This document shows positions 1 to 5,122 of a stretch of 5,122 nt of DNA, piece by piece; within the stretch, counting starts at the first letter, position 1; each line of letters opens with the position of its first letter. The stretch covers positions 1-5,122 of the forward strand of contig JBJDYV010000108.1 in NCBI GenBank assembly GCA_051867655.1, read 5' to 3'. Below the pieces are notes generated by a model, which saw only the letters and a program-made list of their open reading frames with translations, was not told the origin of the DNA and did not search any database. This DNA is from JAJPXI01 sp051867655 (GTDB lineage: Bacteria > Bacillota > Clostridia > Oscillospirales > Oscillospiraceae). The translations under genes and the position numbers were made by a program.

Positions 1-2
1 GC

Positions 3-704
3 AAGAACATGGACGCCTATGACTGCTCGGCCTGCGCCATTCCCTGCCCGGACCTGTGCTCCACCCGGCGGCTGAACCAGAGCAAGTTTACCTTCTGCCT
101 GTGCCACCAGCTCAACCACGAGAACGGCGTGCCCTCCGCCTGCAAGTATGACATCGCCGCGGCTCTGACCATGATGGCCGAGATCTGCCTGTCCAAACAG
201 GTGCCCTATATGGCCAACACCCTGCCCATCATCAAATCCCGGGACGGCAAGGAGCAGTGGATCACCCAGATCCCCGAGGAGGACCGCAAGGCCATTGAGA
301 ACACCGACAACCTGTACTGCGTCAACATGTCCCCGCATATGCGCAAGACTCACGGCATCGACGAGCCCGCCGACCGGTTCAACATCCGCCACTTCGCCTA
401 CGACCAGCAGTTCGGCGCCGTGTTCCACCACGATTTCAACGACGACATCGGCCGGAAGATCACCCTGGCCCGCTTCTCCGGCGACTGCAAGCGCCTGCTG
501 ATCGTCAAGGGCGAGATCGTCAAGGGCTACGGCTACGAGCTGCACAACTGCAACGGCGGTTACATCTTCCGGGTCAGCGACGGTAGGAAGCTGTACAAGG
601 AGCAGGCCCGCACCGGCCTGATGCTCCCCATGGTGTTCGGGGACATCAGCCACGAGCTGGAAAAGCTGGCTGAGGTCATGGGCCTGGAGGCCGTTGTCAT
701 CTGA
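3..704 (+). CDS. L-fucose/L-arabinose isomerase-family protein, C-terminal part (5' end outside window)
   Basis: The reading frame is open to the left edge, so this is the last 233 residues of a longer protein; the ATG at position 9 is an internal Met, not a convincing start, and no ribosome site is visible before it. The visible part resembles the C-terminal half of the fucose-isomerase-like family (about 450-500 aa). The segment STRRLNQSKFTFC (residues 20-32 of the visible part), then GVPSACKYDIAAALTM (42-57), is the characteristic core. After it comes an ITLARFSGD strand and a KGEIVKGYGY strand (153-179), followed by the end of the barrel. Family members interconvert aldose and ketose sugars, usually with a divalent metal, but the substrate cannot be read from this fragment. 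The stretch is unusually rich in Cys (residues 8, 11, 15, 19, 32, 34). Codons strongly favour C or G at third positions, suggesting high expression. The next gene follows after 20 nt, so cotranscription is likely. Confidence 0.75.
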   Translation, partial: KNMDAYDCSACAIPCPDLCSTRRLNQSKFTFCLCHQLNHENGVPSACKYDIAAALTMMAEICLSKQVPYMANTLPIIKSRDGKEQWITQIPEEDRKAIENTDNLYCVNMSPHMRKTHGIDEPADRFNIRHFAYDQQFGAVFHHDFNDDIGRKITLARFSGDCKRLLIVKGEIVKGYGYELHNCNGGYIFRVSDGRKLYKEQARTGLMLPMVFGDISHELEKLAEVMGLEAVVI

Positions 705-724
705 GAAGCAAAGAAGTGTAGACC

Positions 725-2032
725 ATGGATCGTATTCTGGAGCAGGAAAAGCTTCTAAATCTCGATATTGCCCGTGATATGGTCGATTCCTTTGTCTGCT
801 CGACCGGGGTCAGCTGCCTTCTGACCGATGCGCAGGGTAACGAGCTTTACCGGCGGGAGCCAAAGAATCCGCTGTATGCCGAATGCTGTGATCTTATGGG
901 CGATCAGGCCTGTCAGGAACTCCATATGTTCGGCGCAAATGAGTCTGAACGTTTGGGAGGCCGCTATTTTTACTTCTGCCCCATGGGAATGGGGTGCATC
1001 GCCTCGCCGATTATTCTGGGAGGGCAAATCGCCGGCGCTCTTGTGGCGGGGCCGGTGAGGATCATGGATCGGGAAGATCATATGGCGAGCACACCCCTTT
1101 TGCGGGACTTGCCCGCAGGAGAAAAACGGACTGCGGTGACAAAGCTGCTGCAGAAATTCCCGCACCGTGACCCGGGCGACCTGAGCCATTTGTCGGCACT
1201 GCTGCTTTCGGCGGCTTTGTACATCGGCGGAGAGAGCCGGTCCATTCTGGAACAATATAAGGACCATATACAGATTCAGACCGCCGAAGAATGTACGCGG
1301 CGTCCGGTGCTGGAGAGTGTGAAAACGGCATATCCGCTGGACGAGGAGCAGGCGCTGATCCGTGCTGTCAAGGAAGGGGATCGGAGCGAAGCGCGAAGTG
1401 TGCTCGGCGATCTGTTGGGCCACATGCGGTTTGCCTCTGGCGGCGATTTTTCTGCGATGCGGGCCCGCTCCCTGGAACTGATGGCGCTGGTGTCGCGTGC
1501 CGCTGCCGATGGCGGCGCCGATTTTGAGGTCGTGCTGGGGCTGAATCAGCAGTTTCTGAAGGAAAGCGATTATCTGCGCTCCACCGACGAGCTGACGGCA
1601 TGGCTGCGCAAGGTCATTGAGCGGTACACCGCACTTGTGTTTGATGCAGTGGATGTGAAGCACAAAGAGATCATCTACAAAGCGATCAATTATATGAAAC
1701 GCAATTTTAGCGGTAAGCTGACCCTGGAGGAAACAGCGCGCTATGTAGGGTTTTCTCCCACATATTTCTGTAAGGTTTTTCTGCAGGAAATGGGGATGTC
1801 GTTCAGCAAATACCTGGGAAATCTCCGCATGGAGCACAGTAAAAAACTGCTTATGTTCAGTGACCTCTCGGTCAATGAAATCTGTGAAGCTGTCGGTTTT
1901 GAGGACCCGAGCTATTTTATCAAGGTGTTTCGGCGGTATACCGGCGTGACGCCCGGGAAATATCGGAAGATGCAGGGCTGGCTGTACGGAGAAGCACTGA
2001 AGCCCACGGGAACGGCTCCTTTTGAGAAATAG
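725..2032 (+). CDS. AraC-family transcriptional regulator with N-terminal PocR-like sensor domain
   Basis: This is a 435-aa cytoplasmic DNA-binding regulator. Residues about 10-170 look like a PocR sensory domain. There is an early hydrophobic strand with CSTGVSCLLTD, a Cys cluster (C54, C55, C63), then YFYFCPMGMGCIASPI (81-96) and a GGQIAGALVAGPV strand (99-111). Residues about 200-310 form a helical linker (YPLDEEQALIRAVKEGD) seen in many Firmicute AraC regulators. Residues about 315-415 carry two helix-turn-helix motifs: LTLEETARYVGFSPTYFCKVF (332-352, given here in outline) and SVNEICEAVGFEDPSYFIKVF (382-402), ending in the family signature TGVTPGKYRK. The start at 725 has only a weak ribosome site (AAAGAAG, 8 nt upstream), but no better start exists and the PocR region begins right after it. 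PocR of Salmonella responds to 1,2-propanediol and activates pdu and cob genes; the ligand here is unknown. Likely targets are the upstream isomerase operon or the downstream B12 importer (inference). Codon use is less biased than in the isomerase gene. Confidence 0.9.
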   Translation: MDRILEQEKLLNLDIARDMVDSFVCSTGVSCLLTDAQGNELYRREPKNPLYAECCDLMGDQACQELHMFGANESERLGGRYFYFCPMGMGCIASPIILGGQIAGALVAGPVRIMDREDHMASTPLLRDLPAGEKRTAVTKLLQKFPHRDPGDLSHLSALLLSAALYIGGESRSILEQYKDHIQIQTAEECTRRPVLESVKTAYPLDEEQALIRAVKEGDRSEARSVLGDLLGHMRFASGGDFSAMRARSLELMALVSRAAADGGADFEVVLGLNQQFLKESDYLRSTDELTAWLRKVIERYTALVFDAVDVKHKEIIYKAINYMKRNFSGKLTLEETARYVGFSPTYFCKVFLQEMGMSFSKYLGNLRMEHSKKLLMFSDLSVNEICEAVGFEDPSYFIKVFRRYTGVTPGKYRKMQGWLYGEALKPTGTAPFEK

Positions 2033-2063
2033 ACAATTTCACATCGCACAAACGCAGAAACTG

Positions 2064-2111
2064 AAAAGCGGCGGCACAATGCAAAAGCTCCTGTATTGTG
2101 CCGCCGTTTTT
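2064..2111 (+). terminator. Rho-independent terminator after the AraC-family gene
   Basis: A 12-bp perfect stem pairs CGGCGGCACAAT (2069-2080) with ATTGTGCCGCCG (2095-2106). It can extend by three inner pairs (including one G-U) to leave a loop of about 8 nt, and is followed by TTTTT (2107-2111). An A-run (2064-2067) precedes the left arm, so the same hairpin also gives a T-run on the minus strand and could stop transcription in both directions. It lies 32 nt after the regulator stop codon and separates this unit from the B12 region. Confidence 0.93.
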
Positions 2112-2122
2112 CTGCTGACATG

Positions 2123-2137
2123 GGAGTAAATTACTCC
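2123..2137. promoter_or_regulatory. Palindromic dyad, candidate operator upstream of the importer promoter
   Basis: GGAGTAA (2123-2129) and TTACTCC (2131-2137) are perfect inverted copies around one central A. The arm-to-arm dyad sits 44 bp upstream of the -35 box of the importer promoter and just after the previous terminator. No T-run follows, so it is not a terminator. The symmetry suits binding by a dimeric regulator from the upstream side of the promoter. The binding protein is unknown; AraC-family sites are more often direct repeats, so the neighbouring regulator is not an obvious fit. Confidence 0.4.
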
Positions 2138-2181
2138 TTTCATGATCTCCAAACATTTCTGACGGGAAGACAAAAATCCCC

Positions 2182-2210
2182 TTGACACGCACGGTGGAGG
2201 GGAATATACT
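2182..2210 (+). promoter_or_regulatory. Vegetative (sigma-A/sigma-70 type) promoter of the B12 riboswitch operon
   Basis: A perfect -35 hexamer TTGACA (2182-2187) and a -10 hexamer TATACT (2205-2210, one mismatch to TATAAT) are separated by exactly 17 bp. Transcription is predicted to begin at about 2216-2219, just upstream of the riboswitch P1 helix. This gives a leader of about 340 nt before the permease start codon. The near-consensus quality suggests a strong basal promoter, with most control exerted afterwards by attenuation. Confidence 0.9.
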
Positions 2211-2231
2211 GAACTGGTACAAATTCATACG

Positions 2232-2430
2232 CTTCAAGTGCCCCTCGGTCTTTTCAAGGCCTTTGGGGAGGATAGACAACCGGGTGAAATTCCCGGACGG
2301 TACCGCCGCTGTAAGCGCTTAAGGCCAAAGCTCGTTGACGAAAGTCAGTCACTGGGAAACTGGGAAGGCAGAGCTTGACCGTACGGGGAAGCGTTCCCCG
2401 ATCAGCGTAAGCCAGAAGACCTGCTTGAAG
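2232..2430 (+). promoter_or_regulatory. Cobalamin (adenosylcobalamin-type) riboswitch aptamer
   Basis: The closing helix P1 pairs CTTCAAG (2232-2238) with CTTGAAG (2424-2430). Inside are CCCC/GGGG pairing (2241-2244 with 2265-2268) and the P3 hairpin CCGGG-TGAAATT-CCCGG (2280-2296). The conserved core ACGGTACCGCCGCTGTAA follows (2297-2314), then CTGGGAAGGC (2360-2369). The B12 box AGCCAGAAGACCTGC (2410-2424) matches the known consensus closely. The element is about 199 nt, the normal size for this family. Known members sense adenosyl-, methyl- or hydroxocobalamin and switch off uptake or synthesis genes when the cofactor is plentiful. The downstream terminator shows that control here is at transcription elongation. 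Which cobalamin form is preferred cannot be told by eye. Confidence 0.95.
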
Positions 2431-2477
2431 AAGAGTTGTTTTTTCTCGTCCACGAGTTATGGGCCGAGGAATATTTT

Positions 2478-2501
2478 TGTTGCGGAAAAACGGCCGCGGC
2501 A
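2478..2501 (+). promoter_or_regulatory. Predicted antiterminator helix of the riboswitch expression platform
   Basis: TGTTGCGG (2478-2485) can pair with CCGCGGCA (2494-2501) over 8 bp, including two G-U pairs, with an 8-nt loop. The right half is the first eight bases of the terminator's left arm (2494-2505), so the two structures cannot form together. A further outer option is GGCCG (2462-2466) with CGGCC (2491-2495). This fits a device in which the ligand-free RNA holds the antiterminator and cobalamin binding frees the terminator. The helix was drawn by hand, not folded by program. Confidence 0.5.
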
Positions 2502-2526
2502 GCCCAAAGGGCTGCCGCGGTTTTTT
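2494..2526 (+). terminator. Riboswitch-controlled Rho-independent terminator (attenuator)
   Basis: CCGCGGCAGCCC (2494-2505) and GGGCTGCCGCGG (2509-2520) form a perfect 12-bp GC-rich stem with an AAA loop, followed directly by TTTTTT (2521-2526) and a second T-run (2529-2533). It lies 63 nt downstream of the aptamer and 31 nt before the permease start codon, so when formed it would cut off the importer genes. Position and strength make it the output of the cobalamin riboswitch. Confidence 0.95.
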
Positions 2527-2557
2527 GCTTTTTCGCAGCAGGAGAGAAGGTCCGAAA

Positions 2558-3565
2558 ATGGGACATTCCCCAAGAAAAGTGAAGCAATCGACGGCCTATA
2601 AGCTGATGGTGATCATCGTCCTGGCCTGCTTATGTGTTGTTTCCACGCTGGTCTGTACTGCCATCGGCAGCGTGAAATACACCATACCTCAGGTGGCCCG
2701 CGCCCTTTTTGACAAGGAAGCCGAGGCCTGGCTGCTTGTGTGGAATGTGCGCCTGCCCCGAATCCTGTGCGGCGGGCTGGTCGGCATCTGCCTGTCCCTG
2801 GCCGGCTGTATTCTTCAGGGGGTCATGCGCAACCACCTGGCCTCGCCGTCCACCATCGGCGTCACCAGCGGCGCCAGCTTTGTGGGCTATTTGACTTTGG
2901 TGGCGTTTCCGCAGTTTTACTACCTGCTGCCCATCGGATCGATCATCGGTTCCTTTGCCACGACCATGCTTATTTACGTGCTTGCCTATGAAAAGGGGGT
3001 TAGCCCGGTCAAGATGATCCTTTCCGGTATGGCGGTTTCGGCGGTGTTCAGTGCGTTCAACGATGTGATCCGAACCTTTTTCTCCGAGCGCATTGCGGAC
3101 GCGACGGGACATCTGGTGGGCAGTCTGAACGGAACCGTCTGGAGTGATCTGAAGCTGATCCTGCCCTATATGGTCGTCGGGATCTTCATCTGCTTTTTCC
3201 TCCCGTCCAAGATGAACATTCTGATGCTGGGCGATGAAATGGCGAATTCGCTGGGCCTGCGCACCGAGCGGTTCCGCCTGTTCCTGATCGCCGTCGCTTC
3301 GCTCCTTGCGGGCGCGTCTGTTGCTGTGGCCGGTCTGATCAGCTTTGTGGGCCTGATCATTCCCCATATCGCCCGGCTGATCATCGGCTCGGACTATAAG
3401 TATTTGTTTCCCGCGTCCATTTTCCTCGGCTATTCCTTTGTGGTGATCTGTGACACCATCGGCCGGGTGATCCTTCCGGTGGGCGAGCTGTCTGTCAGTA
3501 TTGTACTTTCTTTTATCGGAGCACCTTTCTTTTTGTACCTTCTGCGGAAGAAGAACGTTACCTGA
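2558..3565 (+). CDS. btuC: FecCD/BtuC-type ABC transporter permease, probable vitamin B12 (corrinoid) importer
   Basis: This is a 335-aa polytopic inner-membrane subunit; the family usually has about 330-350 residues and ten transmembrane helices and works as a dimer. Hydrophobic segments are visible from residue 14 (LMVIIVLACLCVV) through the C-terminal SIVLSFIGAPFFLYLL. Family motifs are VRLPRIL (65-71), NHLASPSTIGVTSGASF (92-108), the cytoplasmic coupling region around SLGLRTERFRLFL (231-243), and GLISFVGLIIPHIARLIIG (259-277). The ATG at 2558 is chosen because GGAGAGAAGG (2541-2550) lies just upstream. The frame is open back to an ATG at 2459, but that codon lies before the attenuator, and the extra 33 codons would be read through the terminator stem. 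The ATPase gene begins 20 nt downstream. The B12 assignment rests on the riboswitch; by sequence alone, siderophore or heme uptake would also fit. Confidence 0.9.
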   Translation: MGHSPRKVKQSTAYKLMVIIVLACLCVVSTLVCTAIGSVKYTIPQVARALFDKEAEAWLLVWNVRLPRILCGGLVGICLSLAGCILQGVMRNHLASPSTIGVTSGASFVGYLTLVAFPQFYYLLPIGSIIGSFATTMLIYVLAYEKGVSPVKMILSGMAVSAVFSAFNDVIRTFFSERIADATGHLVGSLNGTVWSDLKLILPYMVVGIFICFFLPSKMNILMLGDEMANSLGLRTERFRLFLIAVASLLAGASVAVAGLISFVGLIIPHIARLIIGSDYKYLFPASIFLGYSFVVICDTIGRVILPVGELSVSIVLSFIGAPFFLYLLRKKNVT

Positions 3566-3585
3566 TCGGGCGGGAGGGGCAAACC

Positions 3586-4374
3586 ATGTATTTCGGATTT
3601 CAAAATATTACGATTACATACGGAAAACGGACGATCCTGGAGAATGTCTCCATGGATTTTGAAAAAGGGAAAGTCACCACGATCATCGGCCCCAACGGCT
3701 GCGGAAAGAGCAGCTTGCTCAAGACGGTTTCCCGTGTGGTCACGCCAGCGGCCGGAAAGGTCGTTTTCGAAGACCGGGCTCTCAGGGAATATGCACCGAA
3801 GGAACTGGCGAAACGGATCGCCTACCTGCCCCAGGTGCATATGTCACCGAAGGACATCGATATCCGCACGCTGGTCTCTTATGGGCGCTACCCCTACAAG
3901 AAGTTTGGAAAGGGCTTGACGGAGGAAGACCACAGGATCATTGACGAGACCCTGGAGCTGACTGGGCTGAGTCATATGGGGGACCGGATGCTCAACAACC
4001 TGTCCGGCGGTGAAAAACAGCGGGCCTGGATCGCCATGACTATCTGTCAGCAGCCCGAGATCCTGCTTCTGGATGAGCCGATCACCTATCTGGATGTGGG
4101 ATATCAGGTCGAGGTGCTGGAGCTTGTCAAGGAACTGGGGGAGCGCTTGAAGATCACCATCGTTATGGTGCTCCATGATATGAACTTTACAGCCCGGTAT
4201 TCCAATCGCATCTATGTGCTGAAAGATCAACGGGTTTTTAACTACGGAAAGCCGGAAGAGATCATCGAACGAGGAAATATGAAAGAGGTATTTCACATCG
4301 ACTCGCAGATCCTTACGGATGAGAAGAACGGGTGTCCCTTTCTCATTCCCGAAAAAGTGCGGGAGCGGGCATAA
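3586..4374 (+). CDS. btuD: ABC transporter ATP-binding protein (FecE/BtuD type), probable vitamin B12 import
   Basis: This 262-aa cytoplasmic ATPase should power the adjacent permease. All catalytic motifs are intact: Walker A GPNGCGKS (35-42), Q-loop Gln83 in YLPQ, signature LSGGE (139-143), Walker B ILLLDEP (159-165, Asp163 and Glu164), D-loop YLD (168-170) and switch His197 in VLHDMN. The stretch between Q-loop and signature contains VSYGRYPYKKFGKGLTEED, typical of ATPases for siderophore, heme and B12 importers. A strong ribosome site GGGAGGGG (3572-3579) sits 6 nt before the ATG. The gene starts 20 nt after the permease stop, so the two are surely cotranscribed. Length is normal for the family. 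The name follows from operon context and the upstream cobalamin riboswitch; the ATPase sequence itself does not fix the substrate. Confidence 0.92.
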   Translation: MYFGFQNITITYGKRTILENVSMDFEKGKVTTIIGPNGCGKSSLLKTVSRVVTPAAGKVVFEDRALREYAPKELAKRIAYLPQVHMSPKDIDIRTLVSYGRYPYKKFGKGLTEEDHRIIDETLELTGLSHMGDRMLNNLSGGEKQRAWIAMTICQQPEILLLDEPITYLDVGYQVEVLELVKELGERLKITIVMVLHDMNFTARYSNRIYVLKDQRVFNYGKPEEIIERGNMKEVFHIDSQILTDEKNGCPFLIPEKVRERA

Positions 4375-4399
4375 AGTTTACCGCCCCTTTGTTTTCTGG

Positions 4400-4419
4400 T
4401 ACGCATCGCTTTATGCGTA
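4400..4419 (+). other. Intercistronic stem-loop between ATPase and binding-protein genes
   Basis: TACGCAT (4400-4406) and ATGCGTA (4413-4419) form a 7-bp perfect stem with a 6-nt loop, in the 77-nt gap that is much wider than the other gap of this operon. An A-run follows rather than a T-run, so it is not a typical rightward terminator. A weaker terminator-like pairing, GGGC (4367-4370) with GCCC (4383-4386) then CTTTGTTTT, overlaps the ATPase stop codon. Either could protect or cleave the mRNA so that the binding protein is made in a different amount from the membrane subunits; this is inference. Confidence 0.45.
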
Positions 4420-4451
4420 AAAATAACAACTTGTGAGAAAAGAGGTTCATT

Positions 4452-5122
4452 ATGAAAAAACTGATCGCACTGCTTCTGGTACTGGTCATGGCACTGTCCC
4501 TTGCTGCCTGCGGCAACGGTGATTCCGCCAATGACCAGCCCGATGAAGTCACAAATTCCGCAAACGTACCCGCTGATGGTACCGAGTCTCCTGAGCCCTC
4601 TGAGGAGCTGAACAACAAGGTTGTCGAGTACTATATGCAGAAGGCTGACGAAGTGGTGGTCACCGACACGCACGTGACCTTTACCGACGACGGCAGCGGA
4701 AAAGAGGTTTCGATCGAAAAGGGTCCCAAGAATGTTGCCGTCCTGTACGGCAGCCTGGCTTGCCTGTGGTATGAGGCGGGCGGAACCATCCAGCTGGCTG
4801 TCGGCGGCAAGAGCGCGACCGACCTGTATGTAGAGCAGATCGGGCGTGATTTTACACAGGATGAAGGCGTGACCGTGGTCACGGAAAGCTCCTCCGGAAC
4901 CAGCTGGGATGTGGAGACCATTATCGCGGCAAAGCCGGATCTGATCGTCACCTCCGTGGGTATGAAGGGTTATGAGACCATTTCCGGCCCCGCCGGGTCC
5001 GCAAACATTCCCGTGATCGGCATCAACTATGATGCGGTCCAGGACTATCTGAAGTGGTTCAAAGTGTTCTGTAACCTGAACAATCAGCCCGAGCTGTGGG
5101 ATCAGATCGCCGAAGCGACCGC
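4452..5122 (+). CDS. btuF: ABC transporter substrate-binding lipoprotein (class III, BtuF/FecB-like), 3' end outside window
   Basis: The frame stays open to the right edge, giving 223 residues of a protein normally about 330-400 aa. It begins with a lipoprotein signal: MKK, a hydrophobic stretch, then the lipobox LAAC with the lipidated Cys at 20. A flexible acidic, Pro/Ser/Glu-rich linker follows (21-55), as expected for a membrane-tethered Gram-positive binding protein. The first lobe of a Peripla_BP_2 domain is then visible: VTFTDDGSGKEVSIEKGPKNVAVL (75-98, with Lys/Asn before the first strand), SWDVETIIAAKPDLIVTS (151-168), and IPVIGINYD (186-194). The ATG at 4452 has GAGG (4442-4445) 6 nt upstream. 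It would capture the ligand outside the membrane and deliver it to the permease. Corrinoid is the favoured ligand because of the riboswitch; no ligand-contact residues could be verified by eye. Confidence 0.9.
   Translation, partial: MKKLIALLLVLVMALSLAACGNGDSANDQPDEVTNSANVPADGTESPEPSEELNNKVVEYYMQKADEVVVTDTHVTFTDDGSGKEVSIEKGPKNVAVLYGSLACLWYEAGGTIQLAVGGKSATDLYVEQIGRDFTQDEGVTVVTESSSGTSWDVETIIAAKPDLIVTSVGMKGYETISGPAGSANIPVIGINYDAVQDYLKWFKVFCNLNNQPELWDQIAEAT

Larger units (their letters stand above)
2112..2231 (+). other. Gene-free region upstream of the riboswitch
   Basis: Together with the riboswitch leader this belongs to a stretch of about 525 bases (2033-2557) without a protein gene. This part contains only the dyad and the promoter listed separately, plus the predicted transcription start. 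No small ORF with a credible ribosome site was seen on either strand. Confidence 0.6.

Noticed and set aside
755..1837. 360-codon antisense open frame opposite the AraC-family regulator
   Set aside because: Its His/Gln/Arg-rich translation has no recognisable domain and is a shadow of the well-supported gene on the + strand.
2459..2557. In-frame upstream extension of the permease from an ATG at 2459
   Set aside because: It would translate through the expression platform and terminator, has no ribosome site, and the protein family begins near the ATG at 2558, which has a strong ribosome site.
2335..2601. 88-codon open frame on the + strand
   Set aside because: It lies within the riboswitch, crosses the terminator and overlaps the permease start; the sequence is explained by RNA structure.
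2630..3367. 245-codon antisense open frame opposite the permease
   Set aside because: Low-complexity, charged translation of the complement of a membrane protein; no ribosome site or family resemblance.
4400..4419. Intrinsic terminator between the ATPase and the binding-protein gene
   Set aside because: The stem-loop is short and followed by an A-run, not a T-run, so it would not stop rightward transcription in the usual way.
1..5122. Mobile elements, CRISPR arrays, tRNA or rRNA genes
   Set aside because: No transposase, regularly spaced repeats, target-site duplications, cloverleaf or rRNA-like sequence was seen.

Overview
The window reads as chromosomal DNA from a moderately GC-rich Gram-positive anaerobe, most likely a gut-type Clostridia (Oscillospiraceae-like) bacterium. 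This is inferred from strong Shine-Dalgarno sites, a short MKK-type lipoprotein signal with an LAAC lipobox, a PocR-type AraC regulator of the style common in Firmicutes, and intrinsic terminators with long T-runs. No 16S or other taxonomic marker is present, so the taxon is tentative. All genes point rightward.

Left part (1-2111): the 3' end of a gene for an L-fucose/L-arabinose isomerase-fold protein, cut by the window edge. It is followed after 20 nt by a complete 435-aa transcription regulator with an N-terminal PocR-like sensor region and a C-terminal AraC double helix-turn-helix. A strong bidirectional-looking stem-loop terminator closes this unit.

Middle (2112-2557): a regulatory region without a protein gene. 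It holds a 15-bp near-perfect dyad (GGAGTAA-A-TTACTCC), a near-consensus vegetative promoter (TTGACA, 17 bp, TATACT), and a cobalamin riboswitch of about 200 nt with a closing P1 helix and a B12 box. These are followed by an expression platform ending in a 12-bp perfect stem plus T6 terminator, with a competing antiterminator helix that can be drawn directly from the sequence. The layout predicts transcription attenuation by cobalamin.

Right part (2558-end): a riboswitch-controlled ABC importer consisting of a FecCD/BtuC-type permease, a FecE/BtuD-type ATPase and a class III substrate-binding lipoprotein running off the right edge. The riboswitch makes corrinoid (vitamin B12) uptake the best assignment; on protein sequence alone siderophore or heme import could not be excluded.

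Possible theme (inference): deoxysugar isomerisation can feed 1,2-propanediol formation, PocR is the propanediol-responsive activator of pdu/cob genes in Salmonella, and diol dehydratase needs B12. The adjacency of an isomerase-like gene, a PocR-type regulator and a B12 importer is therefore suggestive, but no propanediol enzymes are visible here. I did not find a clearly new biological system; the most interesting part is the complete attenuator and the dyad upstream of its promoter.
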